Made by a program: the position numbers and the translations under genes | DNA from: an uncultured Bacteroidales bacterium | GTDB lineage: Bacteria; Bacteroidota; Bacteroidia; Bacteroidales; UBA932 | Length of the DNA stretch: 64,000 nt | NCBI GenBank assembly: GCA_944323825.1 | Contig: CALUTY010000002.1 | Span: forward strand, 62,001 to 126,000 | Direction: 5' to 3' | Notes under the pieces: model-generated | Database searches by the model: none | What the model saw: only the letters and a program-made list of their open reading frames with translations | What the model was told of the DNA's origin: nothing | Part shown: in pieces, positions 56,571-64,000 of the stretch | Position numbering within the stretch: the stretch's first letter is position 1 | Layout of the letters: every line of letters starts with the position of its first letter

Positions 56571-57431
56571 TCAGTCATTTTCTCCTTCCCCGTCAGCCTG
56601 CCCGTCTGTCCGAGGCACAGGGATGAAACCCTGTTCAAGTACCGACTGCTGTCCTTCCTGAGACAGGGCGTATGAAATGAACGGGGCGACGGCAGCCTCC
56701 TTCCTGGCATCGTAATAATAATAGAGAGGACGGACTATCGGATAGGAGCCGTCGGCGGCAGTATCCACCGAAGGATAGGCATAATGCCCTCCACCGTCGT
56801 ACGAAACGGCGAGCGGCTTGACATATCTGTTCAGATATGCCAGACCTATATATCCTATGGCTCCCTTGGTCTGCCTTACAGACTGGATTATGGCACCGGT
56901 CGCAGGCATCGAAAGGATGCTGCTCATGTAGTTCTTGTTCTCAAGGACGCTTTCCTTGAAAAATTCGTATGTTCCCGATGATGTTTCCCGTGAATATACA
57001 ACTATCTTCCTGTCCTCTCCCCCGACATCCTTCCAGTTGGTAATCTTGCCCCGGAAGATGGCCTCAAGCTGCTCCCTGGTGAGGCTGTCCACCGGATTGG
57101 AAGGATTGACCACCACAGCGAGGGCATCATAGGCGACAATGACTTCCCTTGCATCCAGATTGAGTCCCGCGAACTTCATCTTTTCGCTGAACTTGATGCG
57201 CCGGGAAGCCATTGCAATGTCGGTGGTGTTTTCCGGAAGAGCCGCTATCCCCACTCCGGACCCGCCGCCGGTGACAATGATTTCATCATCCGGATGTCCT
57301 GCAAGATATTCCTCGGCAAGTTCCTGTGTGAGAGGGAGAAGAGTGTCGCTGCCCTTGATGCGCTGGGCATCAGCCTGCCCATGCATGCAAAACGCGGCAA
57401 AAATGGAAATAAGAATCTGTTCCTTTTTCAT
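56571..57431 (-). CDS. pstS: Phosphate-binding protein PstS
   Basis: Periplasmic phosphate receptor. Signal peptide (MKKEQILISIFAAFCMHG, cleaved near ADA), then KGSDTLLPL and TGGGSGVG, which form the phosphate pocket, and SRETSSGTYEFF, the third phosphate-contacting segment. The 286-residue length is normal. It is the first gene of pstSCAB-phoU with its own promoter; the ATG at 57431 was chosen because it gives the signal peptide. Confidence 0.94.
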   Translation of the reverse strand: MKKEQILISIFAAFCMHGQADAQRIKGSDTLLPLTQELAEEYLAGHPDDEIIVTGGGSGVGIAALPENTTDIAMASRRIKFSEKMKFAGLNLDAREVIVAYDALAVVVNPSNPVDSLTREQLEAIFRGKITNWKDVGGEDRKIVVYSRETSSGTYEFFKESVLENKNYMSSILSMPATGAIIQSVRQTKGAIGYIGLAYLNRYVKPLAVSYDGGGHYAYPSVDTAADGSYPIVRPLYYYYDARKEAAVAPFISYALSQEGQQSVLEQGFIPVPRTDGQADGEGEND

Positions 57432-57445
57432 TTCTGTACTTCTGA

Positions 57446-57499
57446 CCGGGCATTTCAATACCCGGCGCAAAGATAAGGCCGGGAATAATGATTTACAAG
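57446..57499 (-). promoter_or_regulatory. Promoter of pstSCAB-phoU with palindrome at the start point
   Basis: Minus strand CTTG (57499-57496), 20-bp spacer, TATCTTTG (57475-57468). Directly downstream, where transcription should begin, is a 20-bp near-perfect palindrome (57446-57465; CCGGG-n-ATT-nn-AAT-n-CCCGG). It could be an operator or a 5' hairpin in the mRNA. Confidence 0.65.
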
Positions 57500-57546
57500 C
57501 GGAGAAGCACAGGAAGCCTACGAATTAACAAATTTGTAACAGGCGG

Positions 57547-58257
57547 TCAGGCTCGTTCACCGAATATCAGGGTGCCGATGCGGACGACATCCGCCCCCAT
57601 CTGTACGGCAATTCTGTAGTCATGGGTCATTCCGAAAGACCTCACGTCGAAGTTCTCACCGGCACCCGGACATCCGCCTGCATCACGCAGCCGGACAATC
57701 TCATCATAGAGAGACATAAGCCGGGCAAAATCAGCACGGATCACATTCTCGTCATCCGTGAAGGTGGCCATTCCCATCAGCCCCCTTATGCGTACATTCC
57801 GGAATCCCTGTCCGGACACAATGTCCAATATCTCCTCCCTGCCGAAGCCCTGCTTCGTCTCTTCGGATGCGATGTGGTATTCCAGCAGGACATCCGTCAC
57901 CTTTCCGTTGGCCGCGCCCCATCCGTCAACGGCACTGAGAAGACGGAGCGAGTCCACCGACTCCACCATGGCGACATACGGAAGCACAAGCTTCAGCTTG
58001 TTGGTCTGGAGATGCCCTATGAAATGCCATTCGATGTCCGAATACATTTCCGGGGCGCCGGATGATGCAGCCATTTCCCTCAGCGCCACAATCTTGGCAG
58101 AAAGCTCCTGGGGACGGCTTTCCCCGAACACCCGCTGCCCTGCTGCGTATGCTTCGGCCACGGCTTCTGCCGGGTGGAACTTGGACACGGCCACAAGTTT
58201 CACATTTTCCGGAAGCTCCTCATGGAGCCTGTGTATCGTATCAGCTATATGTGACAT
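57547..58257 (-). CDS. YggS/PROSC-family pyridoxal-phosphate homeostasis protein
   Basis: Fold-III PLP-binding protein that buffers free PLP; not known to be an enzyme. The PLP lysine is Lys26 in LVAVSKFHP, and the phosphate-binding end appears as SFGMTHDYRIAVQMGADVVRIG with GTLIFGER at the C-terminus. 236 residues, normal length. A long inverted repeat lies just upstream of its start codon. Confidence 0.93.
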   Translation of the reverse strand: MSHIADTIHRLHEELPENVKLVAVSKFHPAEAVAEAYAAGQRVFGESRPQELSAKIVALREMAASSGAPEMYSDIEWHFIGHLQTNKLKLVLPYVAMVESVDSLRLLSAVDGWGAANGKVTDVLLEYHIASEETKQGFGREEILDIVSGQGFRNVRIRGLMGMATFTDDENVIRADFARLMSLYDEIVRLRDAGGCPGAGENFDVRSFGMTHDYRIAVQMGADVVRIGTLIFGERA

Positions 58258-58262
58258 AATCT

Positions 58263-58324
58263 TTAACGTCAGTTCGACGAATTTATTATACTGCGACCCA
58301 GGGAATTCGTCGAACCATCGTTAA
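58263..58324. repeat. 62-bp long inverted repeat upstream of yggS
   Basis: TTAACG-tca-GTTCGACGAATT (58263-58283) is mirrored by AATTCGTCGAAC-cat-CGTTAA (58304-58324): 18 of 21 positions pair, with a central 20-nt AT-containing loop. It begins 6 bp before the yggS ATG. MITE-like in form, or a leader hairpin for yggS. Confidence 0.75.
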
Positions 58325-58493
58325 GGATTTCTTCGAAATCCATTTGTCTTAATCCCCAGTCGCTTCGCGACAGCCCCTTTCCAAGGGGCGTCACCCTCCT
58401 TATTCCTCCCTGATAGGGAGGACTGTCGCAGGATTACATCCTGCTCCTTACAAAAATCAGGTGCCGGCACGGATGAGACCGGCCACGCACCTG
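58325..58493. repeat. Multi-hairpin, cloverleaf-like intergenic element
   Basis: A closing stem AATCC/GGATT (58351-58355 with 58431-58435) continues as GCGACAG/CTGTCGC (58367-58373 with 58423-58429). Inside are GCCCCTT-tcc-AAGGGGC (58373-58389) and CCTCCCT-gat-AGGGAGG (58405-58421). An alternative stem GTCGC/GCGAC sits at 58359-58371. Flanking hairpins are GGATTTC/GAAATCC (58325-58341) and CAGGTGC/GCACCTG (58458-58493). It resembles dispersed palindromic repeats of Bacteroidota genomes; only one copy is seen here. Confidence 0.65.
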
Positions 58494-58539
58494 AGATCTG
58501 TTTCAATATGTGATTGCAGAATCCATCTTCTGCCATCTT

Positions 58540-60414
58540 TTATCTGCGTTTCTTTGCCTGCTCCCTTGCCATCTGCTGCTGCATCTTCTGAGCCTCCTCC
58601 AGACGCTGCTGCCACTTGGACTTCGGCAGAGGCTTGCCTGCCGAGGCGGCAAGCTGGGCATGTATCTTTTCAGGCTTCACCACATATTTCTTCACAAACC
58701 AGGTGAGGAACATGGTGATGAGGTTGGAAAGGAGATAGTAGTAGCTCAATCCGCTGGAAAGATTGTTACAGATGAAGAGCATCATTATAGGCATCAGCCA
58801 TATGCTCATGAACTTCATTCCCGCCATGTTGGGGTCGTCCGACATCTGGCTCGAATTCATCTTTGAATAGAGGAACATCGACACCGCCATCAGAAGGGCG
58901 AACAATGACACATGATCTCCGTAGAGCGGAATGTTGAACGGAAGGTCGAGTATGGAGTCGTATGCGCTCAGGTCATCCGCCCAGAGGAAAGGCTGCTGCC
59001 TCAGCTCGATTGATGCAGGGAAGAAGCGGAACATGGCGTAGAGGACAGGCAGCTGGAGCAGCATCGGGAGACAGCCTCCCATAGGATTGATGCCGGCCCG
59101 CTTGTAAAGGTCCATCATCGCCTGCTGCTTCTTCATGGCATCCTCCTGTTTAGGATATTTCTCGTTCAGCTTGTCCACCTCCGGCTTTATCACAGCCATC
59201 TTGGCAGATGAAATGTAGGATTTCATCATAAGAGGAGACACTATGAACTTTATCAGCAGGGTAAGAATCAGTATTATTATTCCGAAATTGCTGATGAATC
59301 CGCCAAGGAAATTGAATACAGGAATGATCACCCAACGGCTTATAAGCCCTATCACGGAACCGCCCAGAGGAATTATCCTCTCGTAATGCTGGCCGTAGTC
59401 CTTGAGGGTCCGGTAATGGTTCGGGCCGAAATAGAACCTGTACGGGATGGTGGCGCTGCCGTCGGAAAGGTCAAATTCAGACCTCATGTCGGCATAGCAT
59501 GTCATCAGATTCTTGTCCGGATCGTCCTCTTCAAAGAACTTTATGCCGAACGCCGCCGATGAAAAGTTGTCCTCGGCCCTCATGATTGCGGAGAAGAACT
59601 GCTGCTGGAATGCAAACCAGCTTACCTTCGAATCGACCCGCTCCTCGGCATTCCTTCCGCGGCCTATCTGCTCCGGCTTCTTCTCCCCGGGATAGCAGAA
59701 ATCGAGCTTGGAATATTGCATCTCGTTCCTGTAACCCTTCTCAAGGCGCGGTATGATGACATTCCAGTCTATGTCAAACATTGAAACATTACGGGGAATC
59801 ACATTCCCCATGTCCACAAATGAAAGGTCATTCTCGACCATGTAGCTGCCGGGCGCCAGAGTGAATTTCTGCTCTATGTATCCGCCTCCGGCAAATGGGA
59901 GACGCATCACGAGGGTACTGTCGGTGCTTTCAGCCACCTGAAAGACAAAATCCTTCGTGTTGATGTTCTCTCCTGCATAGAGGGTGATGCCGTACCGGCT
60001 CATTCCCGGCTTGATCAGATAGAGGTCCGTGCTGTCATAGGTCTTGTAGTCCTTCACCATCACCGAATGAGGCTGTGCGCCCTTGGTGTTGAAGACAATC
60101 TCGACCTTGTCATTGGCGAGGGTCACAAAGGAGGCTGAATCCTCATGTGCCACATCCAGAAGGCTGTCCTTGTATATCCTCGGACGGGCCGTCCCCGCTG
60201 CAGGCGACTTCCGGTCCGCAGCCGCCACGGCTGCAGTGTCTTCCGGATGCTCCGCACGCCATATTGAATCGGCGTATGCCTGCTGCGCCCTTGCTATCGA
60301 ATCCTGCTGTGCCTGATATTCTACCTGCTTATTGTACTGCTTTGACTGATACCATGTGAATCCGAAGAAAATCACAAAGATCAGAATAAATCCTATTACA
60401 GAATTTCTGTTCAT
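58540..60414 (-). CDS. yidC: Membrane protein insertase YidC
   Basis: Inner-membrane insertase/foldase. N-terminal anchor (about 6-22), a large periplasmic beta-sandwich domain (about 75-340), and a C-terminal five-segment insertase core with LMMKSYISSAKM and the conserved MGGCLPMLLQLPVLYAMF. A Lys/Arg/Gln-rich tail ends the 624 residues. Gram-negative type. It starts 28 bp after the DUF349 gene, so the two probably share a transcript. Confidence 0.96.
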   Translation of the reverse strand: MNRNSVIGFILIFVIFFGFTWYQSKQYNKQVEYQAQQDSIARAQQAYADSIWRAEHPEDTAAVAAADRKSPAAGTARPRIYKDSLLDVAHEDSASFVTLANDKVEIVFNTKGAQPHSVMVKDYKTYDSTDLYLIKPGMSRYGITLYAGENINTKDFVFQVAESTDSTLVMRLPFAGGGYIEQKFTLAPGSYMVENDLSFVDMGNVIPRNVSMFDIDWNVIIPRLEKGYRNEMQYSKLDFCYPGEKKPEQIGRGRNAEERVDSKVSWFAFQQQFFSAIMRAEDNFSSAAFGIKFFEEDDPDKNLMTCYADMRSEFDLSDGSATIPYRFYFGPNHYRTLKDYGQHYERIIPLGGSVIGLISRWVIIPVFNFLGGFISNFGIIILILTLLIKFIVSPLMMKSYISSAKMAVIKPEVDKLNEKYPKQEDAMKKQQAMMDLYKRAGINPMGGCLPMLLQLPVLYAMFRFFPASIELRQQPFLWADDLSAYDSILDLPFNIPLYGDHVSLFALLMAVSMFLYSKMNSSQMSDDPNMAGMKFMSIWLMPIMMLFICNNLSSGLSYYYLLSNLITMFLTWFVKKYVVKPEKIHAQLAASAGKPLPKSKWQQRLEEAQKMQQQMAREQAKKRR

Positions 60415-60442
60415 AAATATATTGTCCGTTTCTCTTTACACA

Positions 60443-62362
60443 CTACTCCTGCACATCGGCATTGTCCAGGACCCGGATCTGTTCCTTGAGTTCCTCAAGC
60501 TCCTTCTTGGCCTTGTCTATCCTCTCCTGCATCTGACGGATCAGAGGCTCGGAATTCTTGGACATCGCAAAGAACCCTATATTGTTCTCGTATGTCACGA
60601 TGTCCTGCTCCTTCTTCATGTATTTCTGCACAAGTTTCTCCCTTTCGCTCTTGGGTGCGTTGGAATATCTTGCCCTGCGCACCTTTGAGGCAGATACATC
60701 AGGGAACTTCGCATGAAGGGCATCCTTGTAGCTTTGGGCGATCCTGTCCTTTTCCTTGAAAGGAACGAAACCTATCTCCTGCCATCTTTCCATAAATGAA
60801 TTCATGGCGTCCAGATTGTCATCCTCGTCATCAAAAGGGACAAATGCATTGATCTCGTCGATGAGGCGCTGCTTTGCCTTCAGATTGCCGTAATAGTCAT
60901 TCTCCGGCTTGGCATTCTTGTCCCTCTCGGCAAAGAACTCGTCGCAAGCCGCACGGAACCTCTTCCAGAGCTGCTCGGACTTCTTGCGCGGGACTGCACC
61001 TATCTCCTTCCACTGCTTCTGGAGATTGATGAACTGGTCGGTGGCCTTCTTCCATTCCGTGCTGGTCTTCAGGGCCTCGGCAGCCTCGCAGAGGGATATC
61101 TTCTTCTGGAGGTTGGCATTGATGCTTTCCTTGTATTCGCTGTAGAAGTCCCGCTTGCGGTTGAAGAACTTGTCGCAGGCAGCGCGGAACCTGTCATAAA
61201 TCTTCTGGTTTTCCTTCTTGGTGGCGAAGCCGATCTGCCTCCACTGCTTCTGTATCTCCTCTATCTCCTTTGAAAGGGCATTCCACTCATTGGAGGAAGT
61301 GATCTCCTTGTCCGCAATGGCCTCCACCTGCTCGCACAACCTGGTCTTTGCCGCAAGGTTCTCTACCTGCTGCTCCTTCAGGCCCTCGAAGAAAGCCTGG
61401 TATTTCTTGTTGATGACAGCCGTGGCAGCCTTGAAGCGGTCCCAGATCTCCTCACGGTACTGCTTTGCCACAGGACCGTACTCCTTCCACTGCTCATGGA
61501 GTTTCTGAAGCTCCCTGAAAGCCTCGACCACATTGTCGTTCTCGGCAAGCTTCTCGGCAGCCTCGCAGAACTTCTCCTTCACTTCAAGGTTCTTCTTGAA
61601 ATCAAGGTCGCGGAGCTCGCGGTTGATCTTGACCATGTCATAGAACTGCTCCACATAGAGCTGGTAGGTGTCGTTCAGATTCCTGTAGCTCTGCACAGGC
61701 ACCTGACCGATGGCCCTCCACCTGTTCTGTATCTCACGGAATGCAGGGAAGGTGGCATTGACATCCTCCTGCTTCTCAAGCAAGGCCTTCAGATCGTCTA
61801 TGACCTCCTGCTTCAGGACGAGATTGTGTTCCCGCTCCTTTTCCTGCTGCCTGTTGTACTCGGCACGCTCCTTCTTGTATCTGTTGTAAAGCTCCTTGAA
61901 GCCCCGCTCAATCTCTTCGAAAGGATTCTCGGATACCGCATCGGCCTCAGCGGCATGTCCGTCAGCTTCGGCCACGGAATCCGCAGGCCCAGCCGCTTCC
62001 GCCGTATCATTGGCTGCCGCTTCCTCTGCAGGAAGTTCCGGCATGTCCTCAACGGCCCCGTCGGGCTCCGGAAGACTGCTGTCCGGCTCTTTCACGTCAA
62101 CTCCAAGACCGGCATCGGCCTTCTCTTTCAGAAGCCTCTTGTAAAATGCAGACTTGATGGCCTCGGCTTCCTTGTATCTCTTCATCCTGTCCTCAGACTT
62201 CGCAAGTTCTTCGAAAAGTCCGGCAAGCTCTGCCAGGCTCTTTCCCGAAAAGTCAGGCACGGCATCGGCCTTGTCATCAACAGGTGCCGGAATGACCGGT
62301 GCATCTTCGCTTTCAGCCACGACCGGGGTCACAGGCGCATCTTTGATCATTTCTTCACTCAT
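60443..62362 (-). CDS. DUF349 repeat protein
   Basis: 639 residues with at least five DUF349 helical repeats (recurrent W+.IG.vP patterns such as QKQWKEIGAVPRKKSEQLWKRFR) from about residue 195 to 590. They are preceded by an acidic, Ala/Pro/Glu-rich N-terminal region (about 1-150) and followed by a coiled-coil end. Cytoplasmic; no signal peptide. Function is unknown in this phylum. An exact -7 box TATATTTG lies at 62412-62405 (minus strand), divergent from trmD. Confidence 0.88.
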   Translation of the reverse strand: MSEEMIKDAPVTPVVAESEDAPVIPAPVDDKADAVPDFSGKSLAELAGLFEELAKSEDRMKRYKEAEAIKSAFYKRLLKEKADAGLGVDVKEPDSSLPEPDGAVEDMPELPAEEAAANDTAEAAGPADSVAEADGHAAEADAVSENPFEEIERGFKELYNRYKKERAEYNRQQEKEREHNLVLKQEVIDDLKALLEKQEDVNATFPAFREIQNRWRAIGQVPVQSYRNLNDTYQLYVEQFYDMVKINRELRDLDFKKNLEVKEKFCEAAEKLAENDNVVEAFRELQKLHEQWKEYGPVAKQYREEIWDRFKAATAVINKKYQAFFEGLKEQQVENLAAKTRLCEQVEAIADKEITSSNEWNALSKEIEEIQKQWRQIGFATKKENQKIYDRFRAACDKFFNRKRDFYSEYKESINANLQKKISLCEAAEALKTSTEWKKATDQFINLQKQWKEIGAVPRKKSEQLWKRFRAACDEFFAERDKNAKPENDYYGNLKAKQRLIDEINAFVPFDDEDDNLDAMNSFMERWQEIGFVPFKEKDRIAQSYKDALHAKFPDVSASKVRRARYSNAPKSEREKLVQKYMKKEQDIVTYENNIGFFAMSKNSEPLIRQMQERIDKAKKELEELKEQIRVLDNADVQE

Positions 62363-62419
62363 GGCAATGGAGTTCTAATTGTTTCTAAAAAAGGTTACAA
62401 CCCGCAAATATACCATTTT

Positions 62420-62452
62420 TTTGGCAAAACTCTCATCAAAATGCTATTTTTG
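62420..62452 (+). promoter_or_regulatory. trmD: Promoter of trmD
   Basis: TTTG (62420-62423), a 21-bp spacer and TATTTTTG (62445-62452), 34 bp before the trmD ATG. Confidence 0.72.
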
Positions 62453-62486
62453 CACCCGCAATTAAATTTTAACATATTCCGGGAAA

Positions 62487-63164
62487 ATGAGAATAGACAT
62501 AATATCGGTGGTGCCGGAACTCCTTGAAAGCCCGCTCGGGCACTCCATTGTAGGACGGGCCATAAAGAAGGGAATAGCCGAAATCCATGTGCACAATCTG
62601 AGAAAATACGGCAAGGGACCGCGCCAGCAGGTGGACGACTACAGCTACGGCGGCGATGCAGGCATGGTGCTGATGGTCGAGCCCGTGTACATGATGATTG
62701 AGGAACTGAAGGCCGAAAGGCACTATGACGAAATAATATACATGTCCCCTGACGGGGAAATCTTCAACCAGGGAACCGCCAATGAGCTCTCCCTGAAGGA
62801 GAACATCATCATACTGTGCGGGCACTACAAGGGCATTGACCACAGGATCCGTGAACACATCGTGACAAGGGAAATCTCCGTGGGTGACTATGTCCTCAGC
62901 GGAGGCGAGATTCCCGCCGCCATGGTTGCCGATGCCATAATCCGCCTCCTCCCCGGCGCCATATCCGACGAGACCTCAGCCCTGAGCGACAGTTTCCAGG
63001 ACGGACTGCTTTCCGCCCCCGTATACACCCGCCCTGCGGAATTCAACGGCTGGAAAGTTCCCGATGTCCTCCTGAGCGGCAATCCGAAACTCATACGGGC
63101 CTGGCAGGACGAACAGGCCATAGAAAGGACCCGAAGACTCAGGCCCGGCCTGCTCGAAGACTGA
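62487..63164 (+). CDS. trmD: tRNA (guanine-37-N1)-methyltransferase
   Basis: SPOUT-fold enzyme that makes m1G37 in tRNA and so prevents frameshifting. The trefoil-knot segments are [12 protein letters not shown] and [12 protein letters not shown], which bind [11 protein letters not shown] and the C-terminal [10 protein letters not shown] complete the family pattern. 225 residues, normal. It is monocistronic here, not in the usual rimM-trmD-rplS order. Confidence 0.97.
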   Translation: MRIDIISVVPELLESPLGHSIVGRAIKKGIAEIHVHNLRKYGKGPRQQVDDYSYGGDAGMVLMVEPVYMMIEELKAERHYDEIIYMSPDGEIFNQGTANELSLKENIIILCGHYKGIDHRIREHIVTREISVGDYVLSGGEIPAAMVADAIIRLLPGAISDETSALSDSFQDGLLSAPVYTRPAEFNGWKVPDVLLSGNPKLIRAWQDEQAIERTRRLRPGLLED

Positions 63165-63232
63165 AAAATTTTCCCGAATGCCCGTCTTTCAATAAAAATC
63201 TTAAATAAAAATGTACAATTTCCGAAAATAAT

Positions 63233-63263
63233 TTTGCAGTTCCGAAAACTTTGTCTACATTTG
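63233..63263 (+). promoter_or_regulatory. Promoter of the candidate small RNA
   Basis: TTTG (63233-63236), exactly 19 bp, TACATTTG (63256-63263). Full consensus match, with no coding gene downstream on this strand. Confidence 0.78.
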
Positions 63264-63403
63264 GAGATTGTAACGGGGTGCATAAATGACAATTCATTAT
63301 GAAAGCCTGTTACCCGGCGCCATTTGCCGGTTTAGCGGTCAAATACTAACCACTAACCAATCAATAACACACTCCCAAAAGGGAAATACTGCTAACTAAC
63401 CAG

Positions 63404-63434
63404 AATGAAGCCTGCAGTGACTGCAGGCTTCATT
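63404..63434 (+). other. Perfect 14-bp hairpin in the candidate small RNA
   Basis: AATGAAGCCTGCAG (63404-63417) and its exact complement (63421-63434) with loop TGA. Its 3' arm could also pair with ATGAAAGCCTG at 63299-63309, giving an alternative fold. Confidence 0.75.
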
Positions 63435-63443
63435 AAAACTCTC

Positions 63444-63468
63444 GGGAGATCTTTTCTTCTCCCTTTTT
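63444..63468 (+). terminator. Intrinsic terminator of the candidate small RNA
   Basis: GGGAGA (63444-63449) pairs with TCTCCC (63458-63463), followed by TTTTT. Six-bp stem, modest strength, placed directly after the 14-bp hairpin. Confidence 0.65.
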
Positions 63469-63542
63469 ATATCCGAGACATTTTCCGAATCAACATATGT
63501 CCGTCCTTCCGGCTGCGTTCAGAGAGCAAGGCAAGACATGTT

Positions 63543-64000
63543 TCAGAACTGAAGAAAAGTCTTCCATGAGGAGCAGGATTCAGCCTGGATTTCAGCCGGA
63601 TCGGGCAAATTGACAAAAAAGTCAATTCCTGTCCATGATTCGAGGGAATCGACAGGTACGGCATATTCCGTATATGAATGACCTTTGAGGTCGGCATGAG
63701 GAAGCCAGAACCCGATTGCCTCGCCCCTGACAGGAACTCCGTCGGCATTTCTGATGACTTTCAGGACTGCTTTCCAGTAATAATTCGGGACCGGCAATGT
63801 CTTATTGTCGTTTTTGTTTACAATGGTTCTGGCTTTTTCATTCTCTCCTGCCTTGCTGAAAGAAGCCCCTGTGACGATGTACAGGGTATCATTTTGAGGC
63901 ACGGCGGACCTGACGGCCTTTTCCAGCTGCGACCATATCCCTCCATTGAATCCGTTCTGGATTTGAGGGGTCATATTCGTGGAAAAATATGTCTGCGCAA
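63543..64000 (-). CDS. DNA/RNA non-specific endonuclease (N-terminus beyond window)
   Basis: Only the last 152 or so codons are present. The visible part begins with AQTYFSTNMTPQ, the conserved metal-binding N-x-x-P-Q region of the NUC1 (beta-beta-alpha-metal) family. FNGGIWSQLE, VTGASF and the following strand LPVPNYYWKAVL complete it. The DRGH catalytic motif would lie upstream of the window edge. Such proteins are usually secreted in Bacteroidales; the signal peptide, if any, is not visible. Confidence 0.88.
   Translation of the reverse strand, partial: AQTYFSTNMTPQIQNGFNGGIWSQLEKAVRSAVPQNDTLYIVTGASFSKAGENEKARTIVNKNDNKTLPVPNYYWKAVLKVIRNADGVPVRGEAIGFWLPHADLKGHSYTEYAVPVDSLESWTGIDFFVNLPDPAEIQAESCSSWKTFLQF

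Larger units (their letters stand above)
63269..63468 (+). ncRNA. Candidate stand-alone small RNA (about 200 nt), family not recognised
   Basis: The region between trmD and the convergent nuclease has a consensus promoter at 63233-63263 and an intrinsic terminator ending near 63468, with no supported gene between. Predicted features are a hairpin CCGGC/GCCGG (63314-63330), a long unpaired AC-rich segment with repeated CTAAC motifs (63345-63402), a perfect 14-bp hairpin with a 3-nt loop (63404-63434), and the terminator hairpin. A 16-codon ORF (63299-63349) is possible but has no visible ribosome-binding signal. It does not match the hallmark motifs of RNase P RNA, tmRNA or SRP RNA; 6S RNA is not excluded. 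Confidence 0.6.

Noticed and set aside
58325..58493. tRNA-like cloverleaf
   Set aside because: Stem lengths, missing CCA-end geometry and absence of a TTCRA T-loop or an anticodon arm rule out a tRNA; it is treated as a palindromic repeat element.
61496..62527. 343-codon plus-strand frame opposite the DUF349 gene
   Set aside because: Antisense to a repeat protein; the repeats create the open frame, and it runs through the divergent promoter region into trmD.

Overview
The window is a chromosomal segment of a Bacteroidales bacterium (phylum Bacteroidota). Three things support this. Several genes carry the Bacteroidota promoter TTTG-N19..21-TAnnTTTG. A SusC/SusD polysaccharide-utilisation locus is present. 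The marker set is typical: serine palmitoyltransferase, secreted DPP IV, a PstC with a long extracytoplasmic loop, a DUF349 protein, and tig-clpP-clpX. The genus cannot be named from this evidence. No rRNA, tRNA, CRISPR array, prophage or intact insertion sequence was seen.

Layout. 1-9.7 kb (minus strand): a truncated surface lipoprotein, the proteolysis operon tig-clpP-clpX, then a cluster of serine palmitoyltransferase, a short-chain reductase, a condensation-fold acyltransferase-like protein and a PgpH-type HD phosphohydrolase, which looks like a sphingolipid/membrane-signalling unit. 9.8-16.7 kb (minus): gyrB, an outer-membrane barrel protein and a 1020-residue TPR protein. 16.8-23.9 kb (mostly plus): FtsE with an acidic tail, endonuclease III, a CPA1 antiporter, an RluA-type pseudouridine synthase, a LacI regulator (minus), a deoxynucleoside kinase and a coiled-coil lipoprotein. 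24.3-31.8 kb: ndk and phosphohexomutase, a methyltransferase (plus), DPP IV and a RecD-like helicase. 32-36 kb (plus): two SDR enzymes, a secreted C1 aminopeptidase and PssA. 36.2-39.6 kb (minus): rubrerythrin, NhaC, GAPDH.

39.9-50.4 kb (minus) is the main accessory region: a polysaccharide-utilisation operon in the order unknown lipoprotein, SusC, SusD, GH18-like pseudo-enzyme, DUF1735-LamG lipoprotein, catalytically intact GH18. It is probably aimed at N-glycans or related GlcNAc-containing glycans. Its first gene begins with a tract of nine Gs that puts the only good ATG out of frame, as expected of a phase-variable switch or a homopolymer error. 50.7-64 kb: surE, lpxB, the complete pstSCAB-phoU operon, yggS, yidC, the DUF349 protein, trmD, and a truncated nuclease at the right edge.

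The most interesting non-coding content is (i) a three-copy intergenic element (16.7, 31.9 and 34.0 kb) made of a covarying hairpin whose 3' arm supplies the -33 box of a perfect promoter, bracketed by TATATTTG direct repeats; (ii) a probable stand-alone small RNA of about 200 nt at 63.27-63.47 kb with a canonical promoter and double 3' hairpin; and (iii) a long inverted repeat plus a cloverleaf-like multi-hairpin element between yidC and yggS.
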